Source of the DNA: Halorubrum sp. PV6
Lineage (GTDB): Archaea; Halobacteriota; Halobacteria; Halobacteriales; Haloferacaceae
Direction: 5' to 3'
Length of the DNA: 64,000 nt
Assembly (NCBI RefSeq): GCF_003990725.2
Contig: NZ_CP030064.1
Span: forward strand, 186,001-250,000
This document shows, one piece after another, positions 18,222 through 27,142 of the stretch (the first letter of the stretch is position 1; each line of letters opens with the position of its first letter). The notes under the pieces are model-generated. The model saw nothing but the letters and a program-made list of their open reading frames with translations, ran no database searches and had not been told where the DNA came from. A program made the translations under genes and the position numbers.

Positions 18222-18533
18222 TCAGCGTCCCGTTCGCCGCTCGTCGCCGTCGCCGACCTCACGGCTCCCGGCCGCAGCCTCTCGGAAGCGCCGAAACGCC
18301 GCCCGCGCCTCTCGGCCCCGGTCGGCGGCCGCCTCGTTGCCAGCGCGCTCGGCGGCCGCAATCGCCTCGTCCAGCCGAGCGCGGCCGCCGGCGTCGACGA
18401 ACGCCGCGGCGCGTCGCAGGTCGGAGCGCGCGGCGTCGGCCTCGTCGATCACGCCGACGGACGGGTGCGTCGCGGTGTCTGTGCGGGTCGCCAGCGCGGA
18501 GAGCGCTCGCTTGACGGCGGCGGTCGAGACCAT
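18222..18533 (-). CDS. Small helical haloarchaeal protein, function unknown
   Basis: 103 residues, Ala/Arg/Glu-rich and predicted helical (AAVKRALSALATRTDTATHPSVGVIDEADAARSDLRRAAAFVDAGGRARLDEAIAAAERAGNEAAADRG). There is no metal site or membrane segment. The pattern suggests a small HEPN-like or helical-bundle protein, but I cannot assign it. The gene is isolated, 86 bases downstream (plus-strand sense) of the mre11 start. Confidence 0.6.
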   Translation of the reverse strand: MVSTAAVKRALSALATRTDTATHPSVGVIDEADAARSDLRRAAAFVDAGGRARLDEAIAAAERAGNEAAADRGREARAAFRRFREAAAGSREVGDGDERRTGR

Positions 18534-18595
18534 ACGCCGGCTGTGGCGCTATCGGTGAAAAGCGGGGGCTCCGAGACGCGACCGGACCGCCTCGC

Positions 18596-18859
18596 TCACA
18601 CGGAGAGCGTGTACAGTCGCTTCCGAGCGTCGGCGAAAGAGAACCGGGCGTCGACCGCGTTCTCCTCTTCCAGCCGCGAGAGCGCGTACCTGACCGTTCG
18701 GGGCGGAAGCAGGGTCTCCTCGGCGAGCTCGCTCTGTGTCAGCGTGTCGTTGTAGTCGAGAACTTTCGCGACGAGCTTCGCGCTCGGCGGCAGGTCTCGA
18801 ACGTCGCTCCAGCGGTCTGCGGGGTCGTCGTCCGCGGTGGCGGCGTCGGTGGCGCTCAT
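18596..18859 (-). CDS. Winged helix-turn-helix regulator (MarR/TrmB-like)
   Basis: 87 residues forming a single winged helix: LPPSAKLVAKVLDYNDTLTQSELAEETLLPPRTVRYALSRLEEENAVDARFSFADARKRLYTLSV. The helix-turn-helix TQSELAEETLLPPRTVRYALSRLEE is unmistakable. No ligand domain is present, so it is likely a small dimeric DNA-binding protein. It is divergent from pan and shares an AT-rich promoter region with it. Confidence 0.85.
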   Translation of the reverse strand: MSATDAATADDDPADRWSDVRDLPPSAKLVAKVLDYNDTLTQSELAEETLLPPRTVRYALSRLEEENAVDARFSFADARKRLYTLSV

Positions 18860-18883
18860 CCTTACCCGCTGCTATGCAATGCC

Positions 18884-18913
18884 GTTAAATAATATTTACT
18901 ATCCTGTTTTATT
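18884..18913. promoter_or_regulatory. Divergent AT-rich promoter region (HTH gene / pan)
   Basis: GTTAAATAATATTTACT (18884-18900) contains a minus-strand TATA-like ATTTAAC about 27 bases before the HTH start at 18859. TTTTATT (18907-18913) faces pan and would give a leader of about 60 bases to the ATG at 19000. The remaining bases to 18999 show nothing else clear. Confidence 0.5.
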
Positions 18914-18999
18914 ACTCTAGAGCATTTATGCCACCTATCGGCTCCGGTCTTTCTCCCCCACCCGAAACCTCTTACGCGCGAGACGCTTTATTACGGACA

Positions 19000-20217
19000 A
19001 TGACTGACACCGTCGACGACGTCGAACTCCCCTACGACGAGGGGTCGGCGTCGAGACAGGAGAAGATCGAGTTACTCCAAGAGCGGCTCGACGTGCTCGA
19101 GTCGCAGAACGAAGAGATGCGCGACAAGCTTCTCGACGCGAACGCCGAGAACAACAAGTACCAGCAGAAGCTCGAACGGCTCACCCACGAGAACAAGAAG
19201 CTGAAACAGTCCCCGCTGTTCGTGGCGACGGTCCAGGAGATCACGCCCGACGGCGCCGTGATCAAACAGCACGGGAACAATCAGGAGGCGCTCACCGAGA
19301 TCACCGCCGAGATGCGCGAGAGCCTCAACCCGGACGACCGCGTCGCGGTGAACAACTCGCTGTCCGTCGTCAAGAAATTAGAGAAGGAGACGGACGTTCG
19401 CGCTCGCGTGATGCAGGTCGAGCACTCGCCCGACGTCACCTACGCCGACATCGGCGGGCTCGAAGAGCAGATGCAGGAGGTCCGCGAGACCGTCGAGATG
19501 CCCCTCGAACACCCCGACATGTTCGCGGATGTCGGCATCACGCCCCCGAGCGGCGTGCTGCTGTACGGTCCGCCGGGCACCGGGAAGACGATGCTGGCGA
19601 AGGCGGTCGCCAACGAGACGGACGCGACGTTCATCAAGATGGCCGGCTCCGAACTCGTCCACAAGTTCATCGGCGAGGGCGCGAAGCTGGTCCGCGACCT
19701 CTTCGAGGTCGCCCGCGAGAACCAGCCGGCCGTCCTCTTCATCGACGAGATCGACGCGATCGCCTCGAAGCGGACCGACTCGAAGACCTCCGGCGACGCC
19801 GAGGTCCAGCGCACGATGATGCAGCTGCTCTCCGAGATGGACGGCTTCGACGAGCGCGGCGATGTCCGAATCATCGCGGCCACCAACCGCTTCGATATGC
19901 TCGACCCCGCCATCTTACGGCCGGGGCGCTTCGACCGCCTCATCGAGGTCCCGAAGCCGGGCACCGAGGGCCGCGAGATCATCTTCCAGATCCACACGCG
20001 GAAGATGAACCTCGCGAGCGACATCGACTTCACCGAACTCGCAGAGATGACGCCGGAGGCGTCGGGCGCCGACGTGAAAGCCATCTGTACCGAGGCCGGG
20101 ATGTTCGCGATCCGCGACGACCGCACCGAGGTCACCCTCAACGACTTCCTCGGGGCACACGAGAAACTCCAGCAGGACGACGAGACCGGCGCGGACGACT
20201 CGCTGGCGTTCGCCTGA
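19000..20217 (+). CDS. pan: Proteasome-activating nucleotidase PAN
   Basis: 405-residue AAA+ ATPase that unfolds substrates and opens the 20S proteasome. The N-terminal coiled coil (about residues 15-75, EKIELLQERLDVLESQNEEMRDKLL) is followed by the OB domain, Walker A GPPGTGKT (about 190-197), Walker B VLFIDEIDAIA (about 245) and the second-region-of-homology NRFDMLDPAILRPGRFDR. The frame is open from an ATG at 18928, but 19000 is preferred because the family N-terminus MTDTVDDVELPYDE begins there. It ends in DDSLAFA, lacking an obvious HbYX tail (L-A-F-A instead of hydrophobic-Tyr-X), which deserves comparison with other haloarchaeal PANs. Confidence 0.95.
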   Translation: MTDTVDDVELPYDEGSASRQEKIELLQERLDVLESQNEEMRDKLLDANAENNKYQQKLERLTHENKKLKQSPLFVATVQEITPDGAVIKQHGNNQEALTEITAEMRESLNPDDRVAVNNSLSVVKKLEKETDVRARVMQVEHSPDVTYADIGGLEEQMQEVRETVEMPLEHPDMFADVGITPPSGVLLYGPPGTGKTMLAKAVANETDATFIKMAGSELVHKFIGEGAKLVRDLFEVARENQPAVLFIDEIDAIASKRTDSKTSGDAEVQRTMMQLLSEMDGFDERGDVRIIAATNRFDMLDPAILRPGRFDRLIEVPKPGTEGREIIFQIHTRKMNLASDIDFTELAEMTPEASGADVKAICTEAGMFAIRDDRTEVTLNDFLGAHEKLQQDDETGADDSLAFA

Positions 20218-20264
20218 GGCGACGCCCCTCTCGGTTCGTTTCCACGCGCTCCCGACTTCGACTC

Positions 20265-20411
20265 TTATACGGCTCGCAGCACGAGGTACGGCGCGACGAA
20301 GAGCAGCGCAAATATCAGTCCAGTCGCGATCGCATATCCGACGCCGACGCCGACGAGCGCGAGCCACCCGTCGTCGGCGACGAGCGTCCGGATCGAGGAA
20401 TCTGTGCGCAT
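20265..20411 (-). CDS. 48-residue single-helix membrane protein
   Basis: Too short for most gene finders. It runs from ATG at 20409-20411 to TAA at 20265-20267 and begins MRTDSSIRTLVADDGWLALV. Next comes one long hydrophobic segment (LALVGVGVGYAIATGLIFALLFVAPYLVL) and a short basic end, RAV. The composition (acidic start, Gly-rich helix) is that of a genuine haloarchaeal small membrane protein rather than an antisense shadow. It lies between pan and the DHH gene. Function unknown. Confidence 0.6.
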   Translation of the reverse strand: MRTDSSIRTLVADDGWLALVGVGVGYAIATGLIFALLFVAPYLVLRAV

Positions 20412-20481
20412 ACTAGAGGCTTCGCCGCCGCCGACTTAACTCTCGGTGTCCCTGTCGATTCGGATCTCCTCGACCGTCGCC

Positions 20482-21660
20482 TCACACGTCGCCTGCCATC
20501 GCACGGAACAGGTCGTCGGCGAGCGCGTCGCGGTCCACGGTCTCCGGCTCCTCGTCGCTCGTCGGATCGATCGTCGGGGCGATCGCACCACCACCCATCC
20601 GCGAGTGACCGCCGCCGTCGCCGTTCTCGCGCTCGGACACGACGGTATCGATCGCGTTGCCCATGTGGACGCGGTCGTCTCGCGACCGCCCGGAGAGATG
20701 GACCGTCCCGTCGCGTTCGCCGATGACGATGACGGCGGTCACTCCCTCGAGTTGGATCAGTTCGTCGGCCGCCTGCGGGATCGCATCGATGTTGTTCACG
20801 CCCCCGACGTCGGCGACCGCGAACGACCCCTCGACCCGGCGTCCCGCGATCGCCCGCGCTTTCACCTCCAGCACTTCCGCGTCGACCGCCGGATTCGCGA
20901 TCCGGTCGAGTCGGTCCTGGTCGACCCCCGGATACACGTACGCCGCCGCCGCGAAGTCCGGTTCGCTCGCGCCGACCGTGAGGTGTTTCGTGTCGGTGAG
21001 AATCCCGTACAGCAGCCCGGTCGCCGTGTCGGTGGGGAGCGTGAGGTCGCTGTCCGTCTCGCTTTCGTGTTTGTCCGGCGGCACCGGCGTCGCGTCGTTC
21101 TCTTTGAAGTACTCGGCGATGACCGACGCGGTCGCGCCGTAGTCGGTCCGCACGTCGGTGAACGACTCGCCGGCCCCGTCGCCGGGGTGGTGGTCGACGA
21201 CCGCAAACGGGAGGACGCCGTCGGCCCCGGCGAACCCTCGCGGCTCGTTATGGTCGACGAGGACGACGGACTCGGCGGCCAGGTCGCTCACGTGGGCGAT
21301 CGGGTCCAAATCTAAGTCGAGCACCGTCCTGAACGCGCGATTCTCTTGATGTCGGATCTGTCCGGGATACTGCACCGTCGCGTCGACGCCGAGCTGCTCC
21401 GCGAGCGAGGCGACGCCGAGCGCCGCGGACATCGCGTCCGGGTCCGGGTTCGGGTGCATCAACACCGCGATCTCGTCGCGCTCGGCGAGCAGCCGACGAA
21501 ACCGCACGCCGGCCGTCCGGCGAGCGCGCAACAGTGCGTACGCGCCGCCGATGATCACCACGACCGCCACAACGGCGGCAACTGCGACGATCTCCGGGTT
21601 CTCGCGGGCGACCGCCTCCGCCTGCGAGAGCCCGTCGCCGACCGTGCTCAGAGACCACAT
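20482..21660 (-). CDS. Membrane-anchored DHH/DHHA1 phosphoesterase
   Basis: 392 residues. An N-terminal transmembrane helix (about 23-46) tethers a cytoplasmic DHH domain with HPNPDPDAMSAALGVASL, VVLVDHNEP, VVDHHPGDG and ILTDTKHL. A DHHA1 domain with the GGGHSRMGGGAI glycine motif follows. These are the metal and substrate motifs of the NrnA/GdpP branch, which degrades nanoRNA, pAp or cyclic di-AMP. With a membrane anchor but no GGDEF or PAS domain, a role in c-di-AMP/pApA or oligoribonucleotide turnover is a reasonable but unproven guess. Confidence 0.85.
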   Translation of the reverse strand: MWSLSTVGDGLSQAEAVARENPEIVAVAAVVAVVVIIGGAYALLRARRTAGVRFRRLLAERDEIAVLMHPNPDPDAMSAALGVASLAEQLGVDATVQYPGQIRHQENRAFRTVLDLDLDPIAHVSDLAAESVVLVDHNEPRGFAGADGVLPFAVVDHHPGDGAGESFTDVRTDYGATASVIAEYFKENDATPVPPDKHESETDSDLTLPTDTATGLLYGILTDTKHLTVGASEPDFAAAAYVYPGVDQDRLDRIANPAVDAEVLEVKARAIAGRRVEGSFAVADVGGVNNIDAIPQAADELIQLEGVTAVIVIGERDGTVHLSGRSRDDRVHMGNAIDTVVSERENGDGGGHSRMGGGAIAPTIDPTSDEEPETVDRDALADDLFRAMAGDV

Positions 21661-21789
21661 ACGTGCCGGTCGACTCGCTCCCTGTACATCAAGGTTCGTT
21701 ACCGTTTCGAGCCGCGTATAACACCGACTTGCCGCCGGGCGCAGTTCGTGTGCGCGCGGCCGACTGCGGAGATCACCCCCGGAGACCGA

Positions 21790-22719
21790 TCACCGACCCG
21801 TCGCCCGGAACGCCCGTACCGCGTCGCGATACCCCTGCCGGAAGGTTGGGTACGCGAACTCGTAGCCGTGTGCGACGATCCCCTCGTTCGAGCAGCGCTT
21901 GCTGGTGCGGATCCGACGCTCGGCCGCCTCGGAGAGGTCGCCGTCAGCGATCCGCGCTTCCTTCGACCGCTTTTCGGGGCGTTCCACCCCGCACGCGTCG
22001 GCCAGCCAGTCGGCGAACGCGTGTTTGTCGACCGGCTCGCTGTCGACGACCAAGACGGCCTCGCCGCGTGCGCGGTCGGCTTCGAGGAGGTGTCGAACCG
22101 CTCCGGCGGCGTCGTCGCGGTGGACCATGTTGAGGTACCCGGCCGTCACGGGGCCGTCGAGGTAGCGCTCGAGCCGATACCGGTCCGGGCCGTACAGTCC
22201 GGCGAACCGGGCGACGGTCCCGTCGATCCCGACCGCTGCGGTCGCCCCGAGCGCCACTCGCTCCGCTTCCGCGAGCACGCGGGTCTTCTCGGTCGTCGGT
22301 TCGATCGGGGTCGCCTCGTCCACCCACGCGCCGCCGTGATCGCCGTAGACGCCAGTCGACGAGGTGTAGACGAGCCGGTTCGGCGGTTCGGCCCGCGAGC
22401 CGTACGCATCGACCACGTTCTCGAGCCCCTCGACGTACACGTCGCGGGCGGCCTCGGCGCCGCGGCCGCCGGAACTGGCCGCGAACACGATCGCGTCCGC
22501 GTCCGGGAGCGCGTCGAGCGACGCCCGGTCGGTCGCGTCCGCGCGGACGGCGTCGACTTGGCCCTCGCCTCCCGCTTCGGCGACCGTTGCACCGACCGAT
22601 CTGATCGCGGCTAACCCGGCGTCGGACCGTCTGACCCCCGTCACTGTGTGGCCGCGCTCTGCGAGCTGTCGGGCGAGTTCGAGGCCGACGTAGCCGCAGC
22701 CGACGACGACAACTCTCAT
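21790..22719 (-). CDS. NAD(P)-dependent epimerase/dehydratase-like protein (extended SDR)
   Basis: 309 residues counted from ATG at 22717-22719; an open extension further upstream is out-of-frame shadow of the neighbouring gene. The Rossmann nucleotide-binding motif is GCGYVGLELARQLAERGHTVTGVRRS at the N-terminus. Later come VYTSSTGVYGDHGGAWVDE and an atypical SDR active site without a clear YxxxK. It resembles the YeeZ/WcaG-type atypical extended SDRs. Substrate unknown. Its start overlaps the upstream gene by 4 bases, so the two are cotranslated. Confidence 0.85.
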   Translation of the reverse strand: MRVVVVGCGYVGLELARQLAERGHTVTGVRRSDAGLAAIRSVGATVAEAGGEGQVDAVRADATDRASLDALPDADAIVFAASSGGRGAEAARDVYVEGLENVVDAYGSRAEPPNRLVYTSSTGVYGDHGGAWVDEATPIEPTTEKTRVLAEAERVALGATAAVGIDGTVARFAGLYGPDRYRLERYLDGPVTAGYLNMVHRDDAAGAVRHLLEADRARGEAVLVVDSEPVDKHAFADWLADACGVERPEKRSKEARIADGDLSEAAERRIRTSKRCSNEGIVAHGYEFAYPTFRQGYRDAVRAFRATGR

Positions 22720-23153
22720 GGTTTCCGCTGCTCGATGACCGCCGCGATCGCTGCCAACTGACCCAGCGTCATCGCGGCGCGTCCTTCGAGGGTCTGTTGG
22801 ACCTCCTGTCCCGTGAGGTCCGCGTCGATCGCGGCGGCGATCGTGTCCACGTCCAGCACCGCCGTCGCCATTCCCATCAGCAGGTGGTCGCGGAGTTCGG
22901 CGACGACCGCGTCGGCGTCGCGATCGGTCGGTACGGTCGCGATCGCGGCCGCGTCTTCGAGTCGGAGCGCTGCCACGTCGCCGGCGGCCGCGGCTCCGAC
23001 CGCCGCGCTCTCGACGCCGGCCTCTTCGACGATCTGATCGGGTCCGGCCTCCGCTATCGCCCCGCTCACCAGTCGCTCGAACGACGCCAACAGCGCCTCG
23101 GGGTTCACGTCGTCCGCGTCTTCTGCGGCCTCGATGACGATTTCGTGAAACAT
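22716..23153 (-). CDS. Conserved haloarchaeal protein (probable DUF5791 family)
   Basis: 145 residues, mostly helical and acidic. Its most recognisable core is ELRDHLLMGMATAVLDVDTIAAAIDADLTGQEVQQTLEGRAAMTLGQLAAIAAVIE. I recall this as DUF5791 but could not verify it. The ALRLEDAAAI...TLGQLAAIAAVI segments have the look of small helix-turn-helix units, so it may be a DNA-binding or adaptor protein. It is coupled by a 4-base overlap to the SDR gene downstream. Confidence 0.7.
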   Translation of the reverse strand: MFHEIVIEAAEDADDVNPEALLASFERLVSGAIAEAGPDQIVEEAGVESAAVGAAAAGDVAALRLEDAAAIATVPTDRDADAVVAELRDHLLMGMATAVLDVDTIAAAIDADLTGQEVQQTLEGRAAMTLGQLAAIAAVIEQRKP

Positions 23154-23195
23154 ACAACACGTCGGTCGTCGCGTTTCAAAACGACTGCGGTCGGG

Positions 23196-26100
23196 TCACG
23201 AGCCCGCACACGCCCGCCCCTCGTCCGACGCCCCGAGCGGACCGGGACACGGCCACCCCGAAGAGCGCTCGTCGCGAACCCCGTCGATGTCGCCGACGCC
23301 GGGCGGACCGGCCGGGACCGCCATCGTTATGACCGTCTGCGTCTCGAACGCGACCGGCTCCGTCTCGCCGAGCCGCACCGCCTCTCCGCCGACGTCGACG
23401 GTCACGTCGCCCGCCTCCCGAACGTACGTGAATCGCTCGCCGGGCGGCCCCACGTCGGCGCGCAGCTCGAACCGGGGATACTCCCCGCGGACCTGCACGC
23501 GCCACGCGTTGACCGTCGTCACCCAGTATCCCGGCACGGGCGCGACCGGCAACCCGGCACCGACGGCTTTGACGGGCTTGAGCGACCACTTCTCGCCGAA
23601 CTCCTCGACCGCCTTCTCGCTCGCCTTCTCCGTGGCCGTCGCGCCGGCCTTCGCCATCTCGCCTTCGAGCCGCTTTTTCATCCGGTGGCTGAGAACCGTC
23701 CGCGCACCACTCACCGTCTCGTCGACGAACCGGGTCGGGATCCGAACAGCGTCTCTCCCGGCGGCGTCCCGAGCCGTGACTCGCAGGTCAGCGGCGAGTG
23801 CGGCCTCCGACGCTCGCGACAGCGACCCGACTCTCGCGGCCTCGACAGCGACGCGCTCCGGATAGGACCCGTTCCCGACGGCGACGGCGCGTTCACCCGT
23901 CAACTCGTAGCGTTCGGCGGCTCGATCGAGCGCTCTCCGCCGCTCGTCGCCTGACAGATCGGTCCGAACGCGGAGCGTCGTGTCGAGGTCGTCGTCCACC
24001 TTCTCCAGTTTTCCAGTCAACTGCCGGGCGAGCGTGTCCCGGTCCGCCCGCAAGTCGGCGTCGTCGCCGGCGGTCAGGGCCTCGTTTGCCAAGAGCAGCG
24101 CCCGACCGGCGGTCCTGACCCGGACGGTGTCTCCGGCACCGAGAATCCGGTCGACGATTCCGCTCGACACGTCGCCGTACGGGACGGTGACGTAGTTCAC
24201 GTTCCGCACCGCGAGCGGTCGGGTCGTCGTTCCGTTCACGGCGTCGACGGTCTCGCCGTCTACACTCGTTCGCGGGAGGTATCCGGGCGAACCGCTCGGG
24301 GCGAACGTCACCGCTCCGCCGGGGCCGTCACTGCCGACCGCGTACGTTCCGGGGTCGCGGGCCGCCTCGCGGCTCGCTATCACCTCGCCGACGCTGGGGC
24401 CGCCGAACGCCTCGTTGACCCGTTCGAGGAACCCGTCAGTCGCGCGTTCGCGGTCGTCAGCGGCGGCCACTAACTCGCGTATCACGGCGTCGAGGTACGC
24501 CGCTCTCGCGGCAGTTCCGGCCCGGTCGACCGCCCCGTCGTACACCCTCGGTGCGTCGACGAGTTCTGCACGTCGCTCGCGAAGCGTCTCGGCGAGCGCG
24601 GCGTACGGCTCCGCTCTGCCGACCGCGGCGTCCGCCATCGACGCCTCCGTCTCGATGTCTCGCACGTCGCTCGCGAGCGTGGCCACGGCGGCGGCGACGT
24701 CGTCCCGATCGGTTGCCGAGTGGGACCCGAACACGGTCGTCGCCCGCGTCACTGCTCCATCCTCGACCGCGTCTTCGGCTATCCGATCGACTCCGTGCTC
24801 GGTATCGACGCCGAGGTCCGACCGTGCCGCCGACGGTACGTCGCGAAGGTCCGGACCGTCGTCGGCGTCGCCCGCGCCGAACGTCGCGGTGGCCCGTTCG
24901 GGCGCTTCCCCGCTCGGCGCGTACGCTCCCGAGACCGACACTCGCACGCGGTATCTGTCGGTGACGCTGTCGCGGGTGGTCGCTCGATGTACCGTCCTCC
25001 CGACGACCGTTCCGTTCGGACCTCGCTCGATCTCCACCCGGCGCCACTCCGCGACCGCGACGCGCTCGACGGTCGCCTCGCGGGTCGCGAGCCCGAACGA
25101 CACGCGCTCGCCGGACTCGACCACGCCTGCGGGCGTCCCCGTCGGGACACCGGATCCCGAAATCACCGGTGACCGCTCCGTGCGCGTCAGGTCGACGCGG
25201 CTCCACCCCCCGTCCGAGCCACGTGTCGGGGGAGTGGGTGGCGTCGGGGCTCCGCCGTCGACCGTCTGCGTCGTCGCTGTCTCGACGCTCGCTTCCACTC
25301 GGTACGCCTCCCGTATGAGCGTCTCTAACTCGTCGAACACGCGGGTCGCCCCCTCGTCGGCCGCGTGACCGATCGAGACGCTCGCTTCGGTGTCCATCTC
25401 CGTTCCCGTCTCGAACGCGGCGTCCTCGCTCGGTTCGGCGTCCGTGTCGCTGTGTCGAGTCTTCCCCTCCGATCCGGGTGTCGGCGCATCGAGCACGGCT
25501 TGCGTCCACGACCCTTCGTCGACCCCGGTCGGTTTGAGGAGGTCGGTCACGCCGGTCCGCGCCGTCGCACGCGCGACTCCGCCGCGCGCGTCGGGGTCGC
25601 TCGTGCCGAACACGTCGCGCTGGGTTCGGACGATCCCAGCGTTCGCCGACAGCTCCACGTGGCGGTTCGCGACGACGTTCTCGACCGGTGCGCCAGCGTA
25701 CTGACCGTATCCGCGCGCCCACGCCATCGGGTAGAGACTCGCCGTGAGTTGGCGGCCCAATCCCGGCCCTTCAACCGGGCCGCGGTCGAGTCGCTCTTCG
25801 AACGCTTCGGTCCGCTCGTGTGCGGCGAGCGTCGGCACCGCAACCACCACGGTCCGGTCCTCCGTCTTATTGACGAGCGTGCGCCCCTCGCGCGTCGCGG
25901 TCGTTCGCACGTCGTCGAACATCACCCGCGTCGCCGTCCCGTTCGCGACGGTCTCCACCTTCACTCGGTCGCGGGCCGCGAATAGATCGTCTGGGTCGTC
26001 AACGACCGGTAGCGACGCCCTCGCAGTCACACCGCCGATTTCGGCATCGACGGCCGCGAGCGCGTCCGCGCCGGCGATCGCGAGTCGGATCCGAAACGCG

Positions 26101-26465
26101 TCTTCAAACGCCGACCCGTTCCGCACCGCACGCGTCGCCTCCGCGCCCCCAGATCCAGCGTTCGCTCCGGCCGGCGCCCGTGTCACCGGTTCAGCGGCCG
26201 CCTCGTGTGCCGCCTGCCGCGCGGCCGCCCTGAGAGCGGCGGTCGAATCCGTGTCGACGCGCTCGACGGCGCGTTCCACGCTCCTGTCCTCGCTTATCAG
26301 TCCCTGATCCGCGATCCCGGCGGCGTACGTCGAACTCGTCACCAACAGAAGCACTCCGATCAGCGCGAACGGAACTCGTGCGCGCTCGTCGACAGTGAAC
26401 GACTTCCTCCGCGGCGCAGGCGGTTTCGGCTTCTCCTCTCCGGTGATGTTTCGCACACTCACCAC
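23196..26465 (-). CDS. Large pilus-locus membrane protein (DUF7286-like), 1089 residues
   Basis: A basic N-terminus is followed by a single transmembrane helix (FALIGVLLLVTSSTYAAGIAD, about residues 33-53). About 950 residues then follow that would face the cell exterior or periplasm-like space, rich in Ala, Arg, Asp and Thr. There are three or more low-complexity linkers (for example TPPTPPTRGSDGGW), and a C-terminal region with ARTVLSHRMKKRLEGEMAKAGATATEKASEKAVEEF and a following beta segment (PVPGYWVTTVNAWRVQVRGEYPRFELRADV). No enzyme motif is present. It is the last gene of the four-gene overlapping string starting at 28048. By position it is an assembly or surface component of the pilus-like system. 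I believe the family is DUF7286, unverified. Confidence 0.7.
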   Translation of the reverse strand: MVSVRNITGEEKPKPPAPRRKSFTVDERARVPFALIGVLLLVTSSTYAAGIADQGLISEDRSVERAVERVDTDSTAALRAAARQAAHEAAAEPVTRAPAGANAGSGGAEATRAVRNGSAFEDAFRIRLAIAGADALAAVDAEIGGVTARASLPVVDDPDDLFAARDRVKVETVANGTATRVMFDDVRTTATREGRTLVNKTEDRTVVVAVPTLAAHERTEAFEERLDRGPVEGPGLGRQLTASLYPMAWARGYGQYAGAPVENVVANRHVELSANAGIVRTQRDVFGTSDPDARGGVARATARTGVTDLLKPTGVDEGSWTQAVLDAPTPGSEGKTRHSDTDAEPSEDAAFETGTEMDTEASVSIGHAADEGATRVFDELETLIREAYRVEASVETATTQTVDGGAPTPPTPPTRGSDGGWSRVDLTRTERSPVISGSGVPTGTPAGVVESGERVSFGLATREATVERVAVAEWRRVEIERGPNGTVVGRTVHRATTRDSVTDRYRVRVSVSGAYAPSGEAPERATATFGAGDADDGPDLRDVPSAARSDLGVDTEHGVDRIAEDAVEDGAVTRATTVFGSHSATDRDDVAAAVATLASDVRDIETEASMADAAVGRAEPYAALAETLRERRAELVDAPRVYDGAVDRAGTAARAAYLDAVIRELVAAADDRERATDGFLERVNEAFGGPSVGEVIASREAARDPGTYAVGSDGPGGAVTFAPSGSPGYLPRTSVDGETVDAVNGTTTRPLAVRNVNYVTVPYGDVSSGIVDRILGAGDTVRVRTAGRALLLANEALTAGDDADLRADRDTLARQLTGKLEKVDDDLDTTLRVRTDLSGDERRRALDRAAERYELTGERAVAVGNGSYPERVAVEAARVGSLSRASEAALAADLRVTARDAAGRDAVRIPTRFVDETVSGARTVLSHRMKKRLEGEMAKAGATATEKASEKAVEEFGEKWSLKPVKAVGAGLPVAPVPGYWVTTVNAWRVQVRGEYPRFELRADVGPPGERFTYVREAGDVTVDVGGEAVRLGETEPVAFETQTVITMAVPAGPPGVGDIDGVRDERSSGWPCPGPLGASDEGRACAGS

Positions 26466-27142
26466 CTCCTGACGACGATCTCGACCCGTTTCTCCCCGTC
26501 ACTCGCGTTCGGTAACGGATGCGTGACCACCGCGGCGGAGACGGCGGCACCGCTCGGCGGTTCGCTGCCGACGGTGACCGGTTCCGAACGGTTGGACCCG
26601 GCCGCGGCCTCGTTGTTCTCCTGGTTCTGGCCGCGTGGTTCCCGATAGATGCGCCACGGGACTCCCGTCCCGTCCGCCACTTCGGTCTCGTTCCCGAATC
26701 GCTCAGGGCCCAGCCCGGGCGCCTCGACGACACCGCGCTCTGACGACCCTTTCGACGTCTCTGCGGGTTCCGTCGCAGGCTCCTCCCGTGTCTCTGCTGC
26801 CACCTTCGCGTCGATCCGCACTCGCCGCCCGACTCCGTGCCGAACCGCTCGCTTGGCCGCTGACTCGAAGGCCTTCGTCGACGCGGCCGCCTCGTCGCTT
26901 CTTCGATCACTGGCCGCCAGCAGGGCAAGCAGTTCGGCGCGGGTCGCGTGGACCGTCTGGGTCCCGTTCGGCCCGCCGGCTGACGCGTACGTCACCGTCA
27001 CCGTCTCCGTCGCGATCAGATCGGCCGTCTCGGCGGCCTCTGGTGTCGACGCGGGCGATCCATCGGCCACCGCACCGAGCGCGACGACGCTCGCGGAGAC
27101 ACAGAGGAGCATGACCGTTACGTCGAGGACGGTGCTCGTCAC
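26459..27142 (-). CDS. Pilus-locus protein, 227 residues (DUF7284-like)
   Basis: A short hydrophobic N-terminus (TSTVLDVTVMLLCVSASVVALGAVADG) resembles a signal anchor or pseudopilin helix. A soluble domain with an E(T)VTVTYASAGGPNGTQTVHATRAELLALLA segment follows. The C-terminus (VSAAVVTHPLPNASDGEKRVEIVVRRW) is beta-rich. It overlaps its upstream neighbour by 4 bases and its downstream neighbour by 7. Role inferred only from the locus: minor pilin or assembly factor. Confidence 0.65.
   Translation of the reverse strand: MTSTVLDVTVMLLCVSASVVALGAVADGSPASTPEAAETADLIATETVTVTYASAGGPNGTQTVHATRAELLALLAASDRRSDEAAASTKAFESAAKRAVRHGVGRRVRIDAKVAAETREEPATEPAETSKGSSERGVVEAPGLGPERFGNETEVADGTGVPWRIYREPRGQNQENNEAAAGSNRSEPVTVGSEPPSGAAVSAAVVTHPLPNASDGEKRVEIVVRRW

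Noticed and set aside
18928-18999. N-terminal extension of PAN (start at ATG 18928)
   Set aside because: The extra 24 residues (MPPIGSGLSPPPETSYARD...) are absent from the family, which begins MTDTVDDVELPYDE at 19000.
24457-25722. 421-codon open frame within the 1089-residue pilus-locus gene
   Set aside because: Arg-rich out-of-frame shadow; the overlapping frame has a membrane helix, acidic composition and tight overlaps with neighbours.
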